Shown here in pieces: positions 1-5,214 of a stretch of 7,383 nt of DNA. The notes beneath the pieces were generated by a model that was not told the DNA's origin, did not search any database, and saw nothing but the letters and a program-made list of their open reading frames with translations. Every line of letters starts with the position of its first letter. The stretch's first letter is position 1. The position numbers and the translations under genes are program-made. The DNA is from an uncultured Clostridiaceae bacterium. GTDB taxonomy: Bacteria; Bacillota; Clostridia; TANB77; CAG-508. The stretch is from positions 1 to 7,383 of the forward strand of contig CATZDQ010000080.1 of assembly GCA_958417695.1 (NCBI GenBank), read 5' to 3'.

Positions 1-162
1 CATGTCCACATGCCCTTTTACAAAAGTAGGTTCTTCATCAAATGCTGTTTCTATAAAATTTGCTTCTGGCATACATTTTCTTAAATATTGCATATTACTA
101 ATATCACCATATAAATTACAAAACTCTGGAAATAATATTTCTATGGTTTTTGTTTCTTCCAT
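1..162 (-). CDS. gatD: Lipid II isoglutaminyl synthase, glutamine amidotransferase subunit GatD (5' end only)
   Basis: Partial gene; the first 54 codons are present and the frame is open to the window edge. GatD is the class-I glutaminase that supplies ammonia to MurT, so that the alpha-carboxyl of D-Glu in the lipid II stem peptide is amidated to D-isoglutamine. It acts in the cytoplasm as a MurT/GatD heterodimer. The visible N-terminus contains LFPEFCNLYGDISNMQYL, matching the family's typical opening with its LYGD motif. The catalytic Cys and His lie beyond the edge and cannot be checked. The ATG at 162-160 is preceded by AGGAG about 8 nt upstream. The start lies only 23 bp after the murT stop, so the two genes are almost certainly co-transcribed and translated together. 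The identification rests on the N-terminal motif plus the position directly after murT. Confidence 0.88.
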   Translation of the reverse strand, partial: MEETKTIEILFPEFCNLYGDISNMQYLRKCMPEANFIETAFDEEPTFVKGHVDM

Positions 163-185
163 TTTCTTTTCTCCTATCTCTTTTT

Positions 186-1586
186 TTACGCTTCTTTTTG
201 GTCGTCTATCATCTCTTTTTCTTGTTTAATTCTATGTTCTATACGTTCTTTTATTTTATTTTTTAAAGCTATCGCATATAAATCATGTAAAATGAAAATT
301 TTATCAATTCCTTCTAGATTAAGGTCATCCACTAAATCCATTTCATTTCTGACATGGACAATCTTTTCTTTTGGTACGCCTGCCATTTGTAATCTTACAT
401 AACCGTCCAAATGTCTAGCACCTGCCATTAGGATTTGTTTAATAGATTCATCATTTAAAAATTCATAGTCTGTATCATATTGCCAAGCTATGTTTTCTGA
501 AGAGTTTGCTGCCTCGTGTAAATCATCTAATAATAAGATAACTGCTTTGTTACCTTTTTCTTTTCTGACATAGTCGAAAACTCTAGAACAGGCAATTGGA
601 TTCATTCCTTTTGCTAAATGTGTTACCATTTCTATACCTTCTACTATTTCCTTACTATATCTAGTATCTACAATTTCCTGTTTTCTCAAAGACTGATTAA
701 TCACTGTAGGTTCTAACCCTAGTTCTCTTAATAGACTAATGGTTGCTAACATATTATAGATGTTAATAATATTGTTGTTAATTAAATCATATTGTTCTTC
801 TTGCTTCTTAGTTTGCATGGTCATTTTCATATTTTCAAAATCTAAGTTAGTAACATCATAATCTATTTTAGGAGAAGCAAAATGACATTTACTGCAATGG
901 GCTCTTCCTATATGGTTATATCTTACAAAATCATAGACTAATTTACTATCACATTGTGGACAAACAATCATGTCTCTTGCTATGTTATGACAAATATCGG
1001 TATCGGTATCTAATCGTTCTATTCCAAAATAAACACGTTCATTTTCCTTTGCTAGACTACTAACAATTAAGTCATCTCCATTTAATACTAATTTGGTTTC
1101 TTTTGGTATATGCTTATCTAGAATATCAAATATAAATTCTGTATGTGCATTTCTTTTTAAAGAATCTCTAAATAAATTGGTACATACTAAATAAGTAGGT
1201 GTGATATAGGGATATACTTTGACAGCACTTCTTTCATCAATTTCAAATACAGCCATCTCTTTTTTCATCTTTCCTGTTAAAGTAGCATTTTCAATTAAGG
1301 TAGAGGCTATTCCTGAATTAATATTGGAACCTAAATGATTATCCATAAAGTCATAGCCATTTTCACGTAATGTATCTTCTATCATATTACATACTGTAGT
1401 TTTTCCATTTGTTCCCGTTACGCCTATTATGGTTTGTGGCTTATCTATTCTACCTAAAAAATCTGGACATAAGGTAACTGCTAATTTTCCTGGGAAATAG
1501 GTAGCATCTCTTCCTATGACTTTTAAGGCAATCCTTGCTAATTTTGCTAAATATAATACTATAAAAAATCGAATACTCTTTTTCAT
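186..1586 (-). CDS. murT: Lipid II isoglutaminyl synthase, Mur-ligase-like subunit MurT
   Basis: Catalytic ATP-dependent subunit of the MurT/GatD complex, which amidates D-Glu of lipid II at the cytoplasmic face of the membrane. Numbering is from the ATG at 1586 (466 aa, slightly longer than the roughly 440 aa usual for the family). Residues 55-64 are the Mur-ligase P-loop GVTGTNGKTT. Residues 115-118 (FEID) fit the conserved acidic stretch of the central domain. C209/C212 and C231/C234 form the Cys4 zinc ribbon (CPQC, CSKC) that separates MurT from MurC-F. The C-terminal DUF1727 region includes LDDLHEAA (353-360) and YDTDYE (370-375), close to where the family supplies an Asp to the GatD catalytic triad. 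The C-terminal tail is strongly charged. An upstream in-frame ATG at 1613 would give 475 aa, but it has no usable Shine-Dalgarno and lies about 7 nt from the predicted transcription start. The ATG at 1586 has AAGGAG upstream, so I prefer it. Confidence 0.94.
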   Translation of the reverse strand: MKKSIRFFIVLYLAKLARIALKVIGRDATYFPGKLAVTLCPDFLGRIDKPQTIIGVTGTNGKTTVCNMIEDTLRENGYDFMDNHLGSNINSGIASTLIENATLTGKMKKEMAVFEIDERSAVKVYPYITPTYLVCTNLFRDSLKRNAHTEFIFDILDKHIPKETKLVLNGDDLIVSSLAKENERVYFGIERLDTDTDICHNIARDMIVCPQCDSKLVYDFVRYNHIGRAHCSKCHFASPKIDYDVTNLDFENMKMTMQTKKQEEQYDLINNNIINIYNMLATISLLRELGLEPTVINQSLRKQEIVDTRYSKEIVEGIEMVTHLAKGMNPIACSRVFDYVRKEKGNKAVILLLDDLHEAANSSENIAWQYDTDYEFLNDESIKQILMAGARHLDGYVRLQMAGVPKEKIVHVRNEMDLVDDLNLEGIDKIFILHDLYAIALKNKIKERIEHRIKQEKEMIDDQKEA

Positions 1587-1597
1587 TTTTCCTCTTT

Positions 1598-1603
1598 CTC
1601 CTT
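1598..1603 (-). promoter_or_regulatory. Ribosome binding site that decides the murT start
   Basis: AAGGAG lies 11 nt before the ATG at 1586, and a second purine patch (AAGAGG, 1591-1596) sits 4 nt before it. Both lie inside the extra nine codons that would be added by starting at 1613. That upstream ATG has only AGG directly abutting it. The pattern favours translation from 1586. Confidence 0.6.
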
Positions 1604-1626
1604 GTTTTTTCATCCTATATAGGGTT

Positions 1627-1655
1627 ATTTTATCGTTATTTACTTAATTTATCAA
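1627..1655 (-). promoter_or_regulatory. Sigma-A-type promoter for murT-gatD
   Basis: On the minus strand, TTGATA (1655-1650) and TAAAAT (1632-1627) are separated by 17 bp; each hexamer matches consensus at 5 of 6 positions. Transcription would begin near 1620, giving a leader of about 34 nt before the preferred murT start at 1586. A perfect 10-bp palindrome, CCTATATAGG (1614-1623), covers the expected start point. Confidence 0.6.
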
Positions 1656-1733
1656 TAGTAATCTTGTAATTTTAAGATTTATTTAAGCTTCCTATGTTAG
1701 CATGTTTTCATTTTTATAGCATATACTGCTTTC

Positions 1734-1738
1734 AGGTG
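1734..1738 (+). promoter_or_regulatory. Ribosome binding site that decides the deacetylase start
   Basis: AGGTG is the only Shine-Dalgarno-like sequence upstream of the deacetylase gene. It sits 1 nt before the ATG at 1740, too close to work, but 10 nt before the in-frame ATG at 1749. The latter is therefore the more likely start. Confidence 0.5.
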
Positions 1739-1748
1739 AATGAAATTT

Positions 1749-2600
1749 ATGAAATCTATGATGATTACTAAAAAACATATTTACATACTACTTGGTATTT
1801 TGGCTATTTTATTATCTGGCGTTGTCTTTTATCAGATTTATGCTTCTGGTGATGAAGATAGCTGTACAGACTCTTCTAAACCTTTCTTATCTCCTGAGGA
1901 AACCTTAGATTTTAGTCTAGTAACTAATTTACAAGACAAGTTAGATGGTCTTTATCATGGAGAAGAAAAAGTGGCATATCTTACTTTTGATGATGGTCCT
2001 ACTAAAGTGGCTACCCCTAAAATTTTAGATATTCTAAAAGAACAGCAAGTCCAAGGAAGTTTTTTCGTTATTGGTTATCGTGTTAAGGAATTTCCTGCTA
2101 TTGTAAAAAGAGCTTATGAAGAAGGTAATTTTATTGCTAACCACACTTATTCTCATAAAAATAGTAAACTCTATCAGAGTAGAGATTATTTTATTGAGGA
2201 AATTTTAACAACAGATGAAGCTATTTCTGAAGCTATTGAAGTTCCTCATTATCATTCCCATTTATTCCGCTTTCCAAACGGTTCTCATAGCAAAACTTAT
2301 GCAATTGCTAAGAAAAATTGTAAGCAATACTTAAAAGAAATTGGTTATTGTTATGTAGATTGGAATGCTCTAAATAGTGATTCTTTAAAAAAATACTCTG
2401 CTGCACAATTATTACAAAATTTAAAAAAGACTTGTGAAAATAAACAAAGTCTAGTGATATTAATGCATGATACTAGTGATGTTAGCAAGTCCTATACCGC
2501 TTTAAATGATTCTATTGTTTACTTAAAAGAGCAAGGTTATACTTTTAAAACCTTTTATGACTTATTTTCTATGACTAGTCACACAGACAAAGAAAGGTAA
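1749..2600 (+). CDS. Membrane-anchored polysaccharide (probable peptidoglycan) deacetylase, NodB domain, carbohydrate esterase family 4
   Basis: Metal-dependent deacetylase predicted to remove acetyl groups from amino sugars in cell-wall glycans, most likely peptidoglycan GlcNAc as in PgdA-type enzymes. Using the 283-aa start, residues 10-29 form one hydrophobic N-terminal segment without an obvious cleavage site, so a signal anchor placing the enzyme outside the membrane is likely. The NodB domain follows with all core motifs. TFDDGP (79-84) carries the catalytic and metal Asp pair. HTYSH (132-136) carries the two metal-binding His. RFPNGS (174-179) is motif 3, VDWN (203-206) fits motif 4, and ILMHD (237-241) supplies the C-terminal catalytic His. 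It is transcribed divergently from murT-gatD, which fits a shared cell-wall role, but the substrate is inferred. I found no convincing promoter in the 1614-1733 stretch. The alternative ATG at 1740 adds three residues. Confidence 0.92.
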   Translation: MKSMMITKKHIYILLGILAILLSGVVFYQIYASGDEDSCTDSSKPFLSPEETLDFSLVTNLQDKLDGLYHGEEKVAYLTFDDGPTKVATPKILDILKEQQVQGSFFVIGYRVKEFPAIVKRAYEEGNFIANHTYSHKNSKLYQSRDYFIEEILTTDEAISEAIEVPHYHSHLFRFPNGSHSKTYAIAKKNCKQYLKEIGYCYVDWNALNSDSLKKYSAAQLLQNLKKTCENKQSLVILMHDTSDVSKSYTALNDSIVYLKEQGYTFKTFYDLFSMTSHTDKER

Positions 2601-2650
2601 CTATTCAAAAAATGTATAAAAGGATTGTAGTAATTTTTTAACTATGGCAA

Positions 2651-2678
2651 AACCCCTTTGTCTCACGACAGAGGGGTT
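2651..2678. terminator. Convergent bidirectional hairpin terminator
   Basis: A 12-bp stem (arms 2651-2662 and 2667-2678, one G-U pair, four-base loop TCAC) with a CCCC/GGGG core lies between the stop codons of the plus-strand deacetylase (2600) and the minus-strand 87-aa gene (2737). On the minus strand the stem is followed by TTTT. On the plus strand it is followed only by TTAATTAG, a weak tail. It probably serves both genes. Confidence 0.75.
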
Positions 2679-2736
2679 AATTAGATGTGATTTGTCAAAT
2701 GCATCTGACAAAAATTCATTATCAGACAAAGAAGTG

Positions 2737-3000
2737 TTATCCTAATGAGAAAGTTGGATGTATTTCTCGTTCTTTCTTTCTACGTTTGTCCATCATCTGT
2801 ACTCCAATATTTAAACCGATAAGAATAGCATCATTAGAAAAATTAAGAAATTTCGCAGTCATTTCACCCTGCTTTAATGCTTGATTTCTCCAGTACTGAT
2901 ATTCCTCATCAGAATAAAATGTTGGCCTTACTGTACAATTCCTCCGTTCAGGGCAATCTGTACAGTACTCATGCAAGAAACAGGTTTGTCCTATAGTCAT
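2737..3000 (-). CDS. Small hypothetical protein with N-terminal Cys4 cluster
   Basis: An 87-aa protein that I do not recognise. Its ATG is preceded by AAAGGAG about 7 nt upstream, with a near-consensus promoter behind it and a hairpin terminator after its stop, so it reads as a complete monocistronic gene. The N-terminus has four Cys, C7, C13, C16 and C22, in a C-x5-C-x2-C-x5-C pattern, enough to bind zinc or an iron-sulfur cluster. The middle is charged and aromatic (EEYQYW, 33-38). Residues 52-71 form a mildly hydrophobic or amphipathic helix, followed by a very basic stretch (DKRRKKERE, 71-79). There is no signal peptide, so a cytoplasmic protein is likely. The Cys spacing and basic segment would fit nucleic-acid or membrane-surface contact, but that is inference. 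The plus-strand frame over the same DNA has no comparable ribosome binding site. Confidence 0.72.
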   Translation of the reverse strand: MTIGQTCFLHEYCTDCPERRNCTVRPTFYSDEEYQYWRNQALKQGEMTAKFLNFSNDAILIGLNIGVQMMDKRRKKEREIHPTFSLG

Positions 3001-3033
3001 AATAACTCTCCTTTACAATTTTTTATAGATTAT

Positions 3034-3062
3034 ATTATACTATAAATTAACATAAAAATCAA
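3034..3062 (-). promoter_or_regulatory. Sigma-A-type promoter for the 87-aa Cys4 gene
   Basis: On the minus strand, TTGATT (3062-3057) is followed after 17 bp by a perfect TATAAT (3039-3034). The expected transcript starts near 3027, giving a leader of about 27 nt that contains the AAAGGAG site before the ATG at 3000. Confidence 0.72.
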
Positions 3063-3082
3063 ATAAATAATAACAAAAAAAC

Positions 3083-3136
3083 GCAAATTAAACAGATTGT
3101 TTTTTGTCTTTCGATTTATTCTTCTTGTTTAATTGC
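3083..3136. repeat. Imperfect inverted repeat upstream of the 87-aa gene promoter
   Basis: Arms GCAAATTAAACA (3083-3094) and TGTTTAATTGC (3126-3136) are complementary over 11 pairs with one bulged A and a 31-nt spacer. It lies between the terminator of the 81-aa gene and the -35 of the 87-aa gene. It could be a paired operator or may have arisen by chance in this AT-rich gap. Confidence 0.3.
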
Positions 3137-3145
3137 TATTAGAAA

Positions 3146-3167
3146 AAGAGAGATGTCATTCTCTCTT
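3146..3167 (-). terminator. Rho-independent terminator of the 81-aa gene
   Basis: A perfect 8-bp stem (AAGAGAGA/TCTCTCTT, arms 3146-3153 and 3160-3167) with a six-base loop overlaps the stop codon at 3168-3166. On the minus strand it runs into TTTTTCT. The stem has moderate G+C, so termination may be partial. Confidence 0.6.
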
Positions 3168-3411
3168 AAAAACCTTGCTTTCCTACTAAACGATTAAGTG
3201 CTTCTTCTATTCCACATAATCTTCTTTCAAAAATCTGATTGTTCATATCATCAATTTGGTTATACTCTTGTAGTTTTGAAATTTTTTTCATCACTACTGC
3301 ATAATTCTTTTGTATTATATTCTCCGTTTTTTGTTGTTCTTCTTTTATTTCGTTTAAAATTGCGTATATTTCTCCGATTTGGTTGTGCGTGTTTTGGTCA
3401 TCTTGTTCCAT
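3166..3411 (-). CDS. Small hypothetical coiled-coil protein
   Basis: An 81-aa protein with no family that I can name. The sequence is almost entirely charged and polar with regularly spaced I/L/V residues (IGEIYAILNEIKEEQQKTEN, 12-31, then KKISKL, 42-47, and IEEALNRLV, 68-76). This predicts one long helix forming a coiled coil, so it probably oligomerises or binds a partner. There is one Cys (C66) and no signal peptide or membrane segment. The ATG at 3411 is preceded by AGGTG six nucleotides upstream. A strong promoter lies 34-62 bp upstream of the start, and a hairpin overlaps its stop codon, so it looks like a stand-alone transcription unit. The opposite strand is also open here, but its hydrophobic, F/L-rich product is the usual mirror of a lysine/glutamate-rich gene. 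Confidence 0.7.
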   Translation of the reverse strand: MEQDDQNTHNQIGEIYAILNEIKEEQQKTENIIQKNYAVVMKKISKLQEYNQIDDMNNQIFERRLCGIEEALNRLVGKQGF

Positions 3412-3444
3412 GCCCTCACCTCTTCCTCGAATATTCTATAGTTT

Positions 3445-3473
3445 ATTGTACCATTCTTTCTACCTGGTTTCAA
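3445..3473 (-). promoter_or_regulatory. Sigma-A-type promoter for the 81-aa coiled-coil gene
   Basis: On the minus strand, TTGAAA (3473-3468) and TACAAT (3450-3445) are separated by exactly 17 bp. The expected transcription start is near 3438, with a leader of about 27 nt that contains the AGGTG ribosome binding site. Confidence 0.68.
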
Positions 3474-3485
3474 CATATTTCAACA
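3468..3485. repeat. Two TTTCAACA direct repeats at 10-bp spacing over a -35 box
   Basis: TTTCAACA occurs at 3468-3475 and again at 3478-3485. The copies start exactly 10 bp apart, one helical turn. The first copy includes the -35 box of the promoter for the 81-aa gene. Helical phasing over a promoter suggests a possible operator, but only two short copies are seen. Confidence 0.4.
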
Positions 3486-3501
3486 AAAATCGTTTTTTAT
3501 T

Positions 3502-5091
3502 TTAAAGAATTTTTCCACCACCTAAAACAACATCTCCTATATAAAATACCACTGATTGTCCTGGCGTAATAGCTCTTTGTGGTTCTTCAAAGCTGACTTC
3601 TATGCAATCTTTTTCTTTCCATATAATTGTCGCTTTTGCTTCTTTACTGCGGTATCTTACTTTAGCCATTACTTCTAGTTTCTTATTCTTATCTATATCG
3701 ACTAAAAAGTTTAGACAATTCGCATATAAAGTCTTTTGATACAATTCTTGTTCTTCTCCTACGACAACTTCATTTTTGGCTGTATCTAATCTAAGGACAT
3801 ATAATGGTTTTGGATAACTAATCCCTAAACCTTTTCTTTGTCCAACTGTATAATATATTAAGCCTTTATGTTTTCCTAATACCTTTCCGTTTTGTAATAC
3901 AATATTGCCTTCTTTTCTTCCCTCTTCTGGCACTAATTGTTTTTCTAAAAAACCAGTATAATTATCATCTGGTATAAAGCATACCTCTTGACTATCTTTC
4001 TTGTGAGCAACTGGCAACTGATGCATTTGTGCAATTTCTCTTACTAATTCTTTATCGGTTAATTCTTCTAAAGGAAATAATACTTTTGGCAATACTTCTT
4101 TTGGTATACGGTATAAAAAGTAAGTTTGGTCTTTTGCCTCTGCCTTAGCTTTTTTCATGACATAAGCTTGATATTTCTCATCATATTCTATCTTAGCATA
4201 ATGGCCAGTTGCTATATAGTCACATCCTAGTTCTAATGCTTTTTGATAAAAGGTACCAAATTTTAGATATTGGTTGCATTCAATACAAGGATTGGGTGTT
4301 TTAGCACATTGGTAACAATGTATAAAATCTTCAATAACATATTTTTTAAAGTCTTGTTTGCAGTTTAATGTATAATGTGGAATATGTAATGTATCGCAGA
4401 CTCTTTTAGCATCATGAGTTGCACTAAACGAACAGCAACCGCCTTCCATTTCTTCTTCCTCTTCCCATAATTGCATAGTAGCTCCTATGACTTCATAACC
4501 TGCCTCTTGTAATAATACAGCCGCTACAGAGCTATCTACACCACCACTCATACCTAACAAAACGCTTCCCTTTTTCTTATGCTTTCTTTTTTCTTTCCAA
4601 TTTTCTTTTTCTTCTTCTGTCATAAATGTATAAAAAGGACCAATCATTTTATCTGTATATAAGATACCATCTAAATGGTCTATTTCATGCTCGAAAATTC
4701 TAGCTAGCATGCCATCTGCTACTATATGTACCTCTTTACCCTCTTCATTTTTTCCTTCTATCTCGACAATAAAACTTCTAGATACCTCTCCACATACAAA
4801 GAAAAAATCTTTACGGGCAACCGATAAACAACCTTCTGTGTCTACCATATTTCCTATTTTTCTTACAATGACTGGATTAATAACTACATATTGTTTCTCT
4901 TCGTAATGTACATAAATGATACGTTTCGGTTCTCCTATTTGAATAGCAGAAATTCCTACTCCTTCTGTAGCATCTAAGGTATCTTTCATATCTTGGATAA
5001 GTTCTAATATATGTTGGTCTATTTGTTCTACTGTTTTAGATACTTGTCTTATTTGTGGCTCGCTATCTTGTATAATCCTTTTAATGGCCAT
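3502..5091 (-). CDS. def-mnmA: Fused peptide deformylase and tRNA-specific 2-thiouridylase MnmA
   Basis: One 529-aa polypeptide with two complete enzymes. Residues 1 to about 157 are a peptide deformylase, which removes the formyl group from nascent N-termini. Its motifs are GVGISAIQ (44-51, divergent from the usual GxGxAAxQ), EGCLS (86-90, metal Cys88) and HEIDH (135-139, metal His pair and catalytic Glu136). A charged linker (158-174) leads into MnmA, which makes 2-thiouridine at wobble U34 of Lys, Glu and Gln tRNAs. MnmA has the PP-loop SGGVDSS (182-188), GGCCS (217-221), the catalytic Cys in NPCIECN (C272), the persulfide Cys in SQEVCFIP (C371) and the full C-terminal barrel. The lengths (about 165 and 355 aa) match the separate families. 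AAGGAG precedes the ATG at 5091. The last Met before the PP-loop region (M157, 4623) lacks a ribosome binding site, so MnmA is unlikely to be made separately. It lies 123 bp downstream of aspS on the same strand. Confidence 0.93.
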   Translation of the reverse strand: MAIKRIIQDSEPQIRQVSKTVEQIDQHILELIQDMKDTLDATEGVGISAIQIGEPKRIIYVHYEEKQYVVINPVIVRKIGNMVDTEGCLSVARKDFFFVCGEVSRSFIVEIEGKNEEGKEVHIVADGMLARIFEHEIDHLDGILYTDKMIGPFYTFMTEEEKENWKEKRKHKKKGSVLLGMSGGVDSSVAAVLLQEAGYEVIGATMQLWEEEEEMEGGCCSFSATHDAKRVCDTLHIPHYTLNCKQDFKKYVIEDFIHCYQCAKTPNPCIECNQYLKFGTFYQKALELGCDYIATGHYAKIEYDEKYQAYVMKKAKAEAKDQTYFLYRIPKEVLPKVLFPLEELTDKELVREIAQMHQLPVAHKKDSQEVCFIPDDNYTGFLEKQLVPEEGRKEGNIVLQNGKVLGKHKGLIYYTVGQRKGLGISYPKPLYVLRLDTAKNEVVVGEEQELYQKTLYANCLNFLVDIDKNKKLEVMAKVRYRSKEAKATIIWKEKDCIEVSFEEPQRAITPGQSVVFYIGDVVLGGGKIL

Positions 5092-5125
5092 AAACTACTC
5101 CTTTTTTCCTTCTCTTTTATATGAG

Positions 5126-5162
5126 AAACACATCGTCTTTTTAGGGGAAGACAGATGTGTTT
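5126..5162. terminator. Hairpin terminator or attenuator between aspS and def-mnmA
   Basis: Arms 5126-5139 and 5148-5162 pair over 14 bp with a single bulged base and an eight-base loop (TTTAGGGG). On the minus strand, the direction of both flanking genes, the hairpin ends in GTTTCTC, a short U run. On the plus strand it ends in TTTTT but has no gene behind it. It could terminate aspS transcription in part, limiting read-through into def-mnmA, which has no clear promoter of its own. Confidence 0.5.
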
Positions 5163-5175
5163 TTGTCGTCTATTG

Positions 5176-5195
5176 TTATCTATTTTTATAGATAA
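5176..5195. repeat. Perfect AT-rich hairpin after the aspS stop
   Basis: TTATCTAT and ATAGATAA (5176-5183 and 5188-5195) form a perfect 8-bp stem around TTTT. It lies 20 bp beyond the aspS stop, just before the stronger hairpin. It contains a single G-C pair, so it is probably too weak to terminate alone. It may protect the aspS transcript's 3' end or be incidental. Confidence 0.35.
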
Positions 5196-5214
5196 TTTCT
5201 CTTTTTTGTTTATT

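Noticed and set aside
2..229. Plus-strand open frame of 75 codons at the left edge
   Set aside because: It lies antisense to the start of gatD and the end of murT, has no ribosome binding site, and its Phe/Ser/Leu-rich product is the usual mirror image of an AT-rich coding strand.
1660..1679. Inverted repeat AATCTT/AAGATT between murT and the deacetylase
   Set aside because: It has only six base pairs with an eight-base spacer in very AT-rich sequence. This is expected by chance, and it is not placed on a recognised promoter element.
1664..1733. Search for a plus-strand promoter for the deacetylase (TTGTAA, TATAGC and TATACT candidates)
   Set aside because: No -35 and -10 candidates pair with a 16 to 18 bp spacer, and TATACT is too close to the ribosome binding site. 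A weak or regulated promoter may exist, but I cannot place it.
2691..2712. Second hairpin TTTGTCA/TGACAAA after the deacetylase terminator
   Set aside because: The 7-bp AT-rich stem with an eight-base loop has no U run on either strand and adds little to the much stronger hairpin at 2651-2678.
2687..2884. Plus-strand open frame of 65 codons over the Cys4 gene
   Set aside because: The minus-strand frame has a near-consensus promoter, a good ribosome binding site and a terminator. This one has none and begins inside the intergenic hairpin region.
3198..3569. Plus-strand open frame of 123 codons opposite the coiled-coil gene and the end of mnmA
   Set aside because: It runs antisense through both the 81-aa gene and the mnmA stop region. 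It is extremely Phe/Leu-rich and has no upstream ribosome binding site. It is a mirror of Lys/Glu-rich coding sequence rather than a membrane protein.
4621..4623. Internal ATG as an independent mnmA start
   Set aside because: The upstream minus-strand sequence has no Shine-Dalgarno, and the Met lies in the linker region at the end of the deacetylase fold, so the single-polypeptide reading is preferred.
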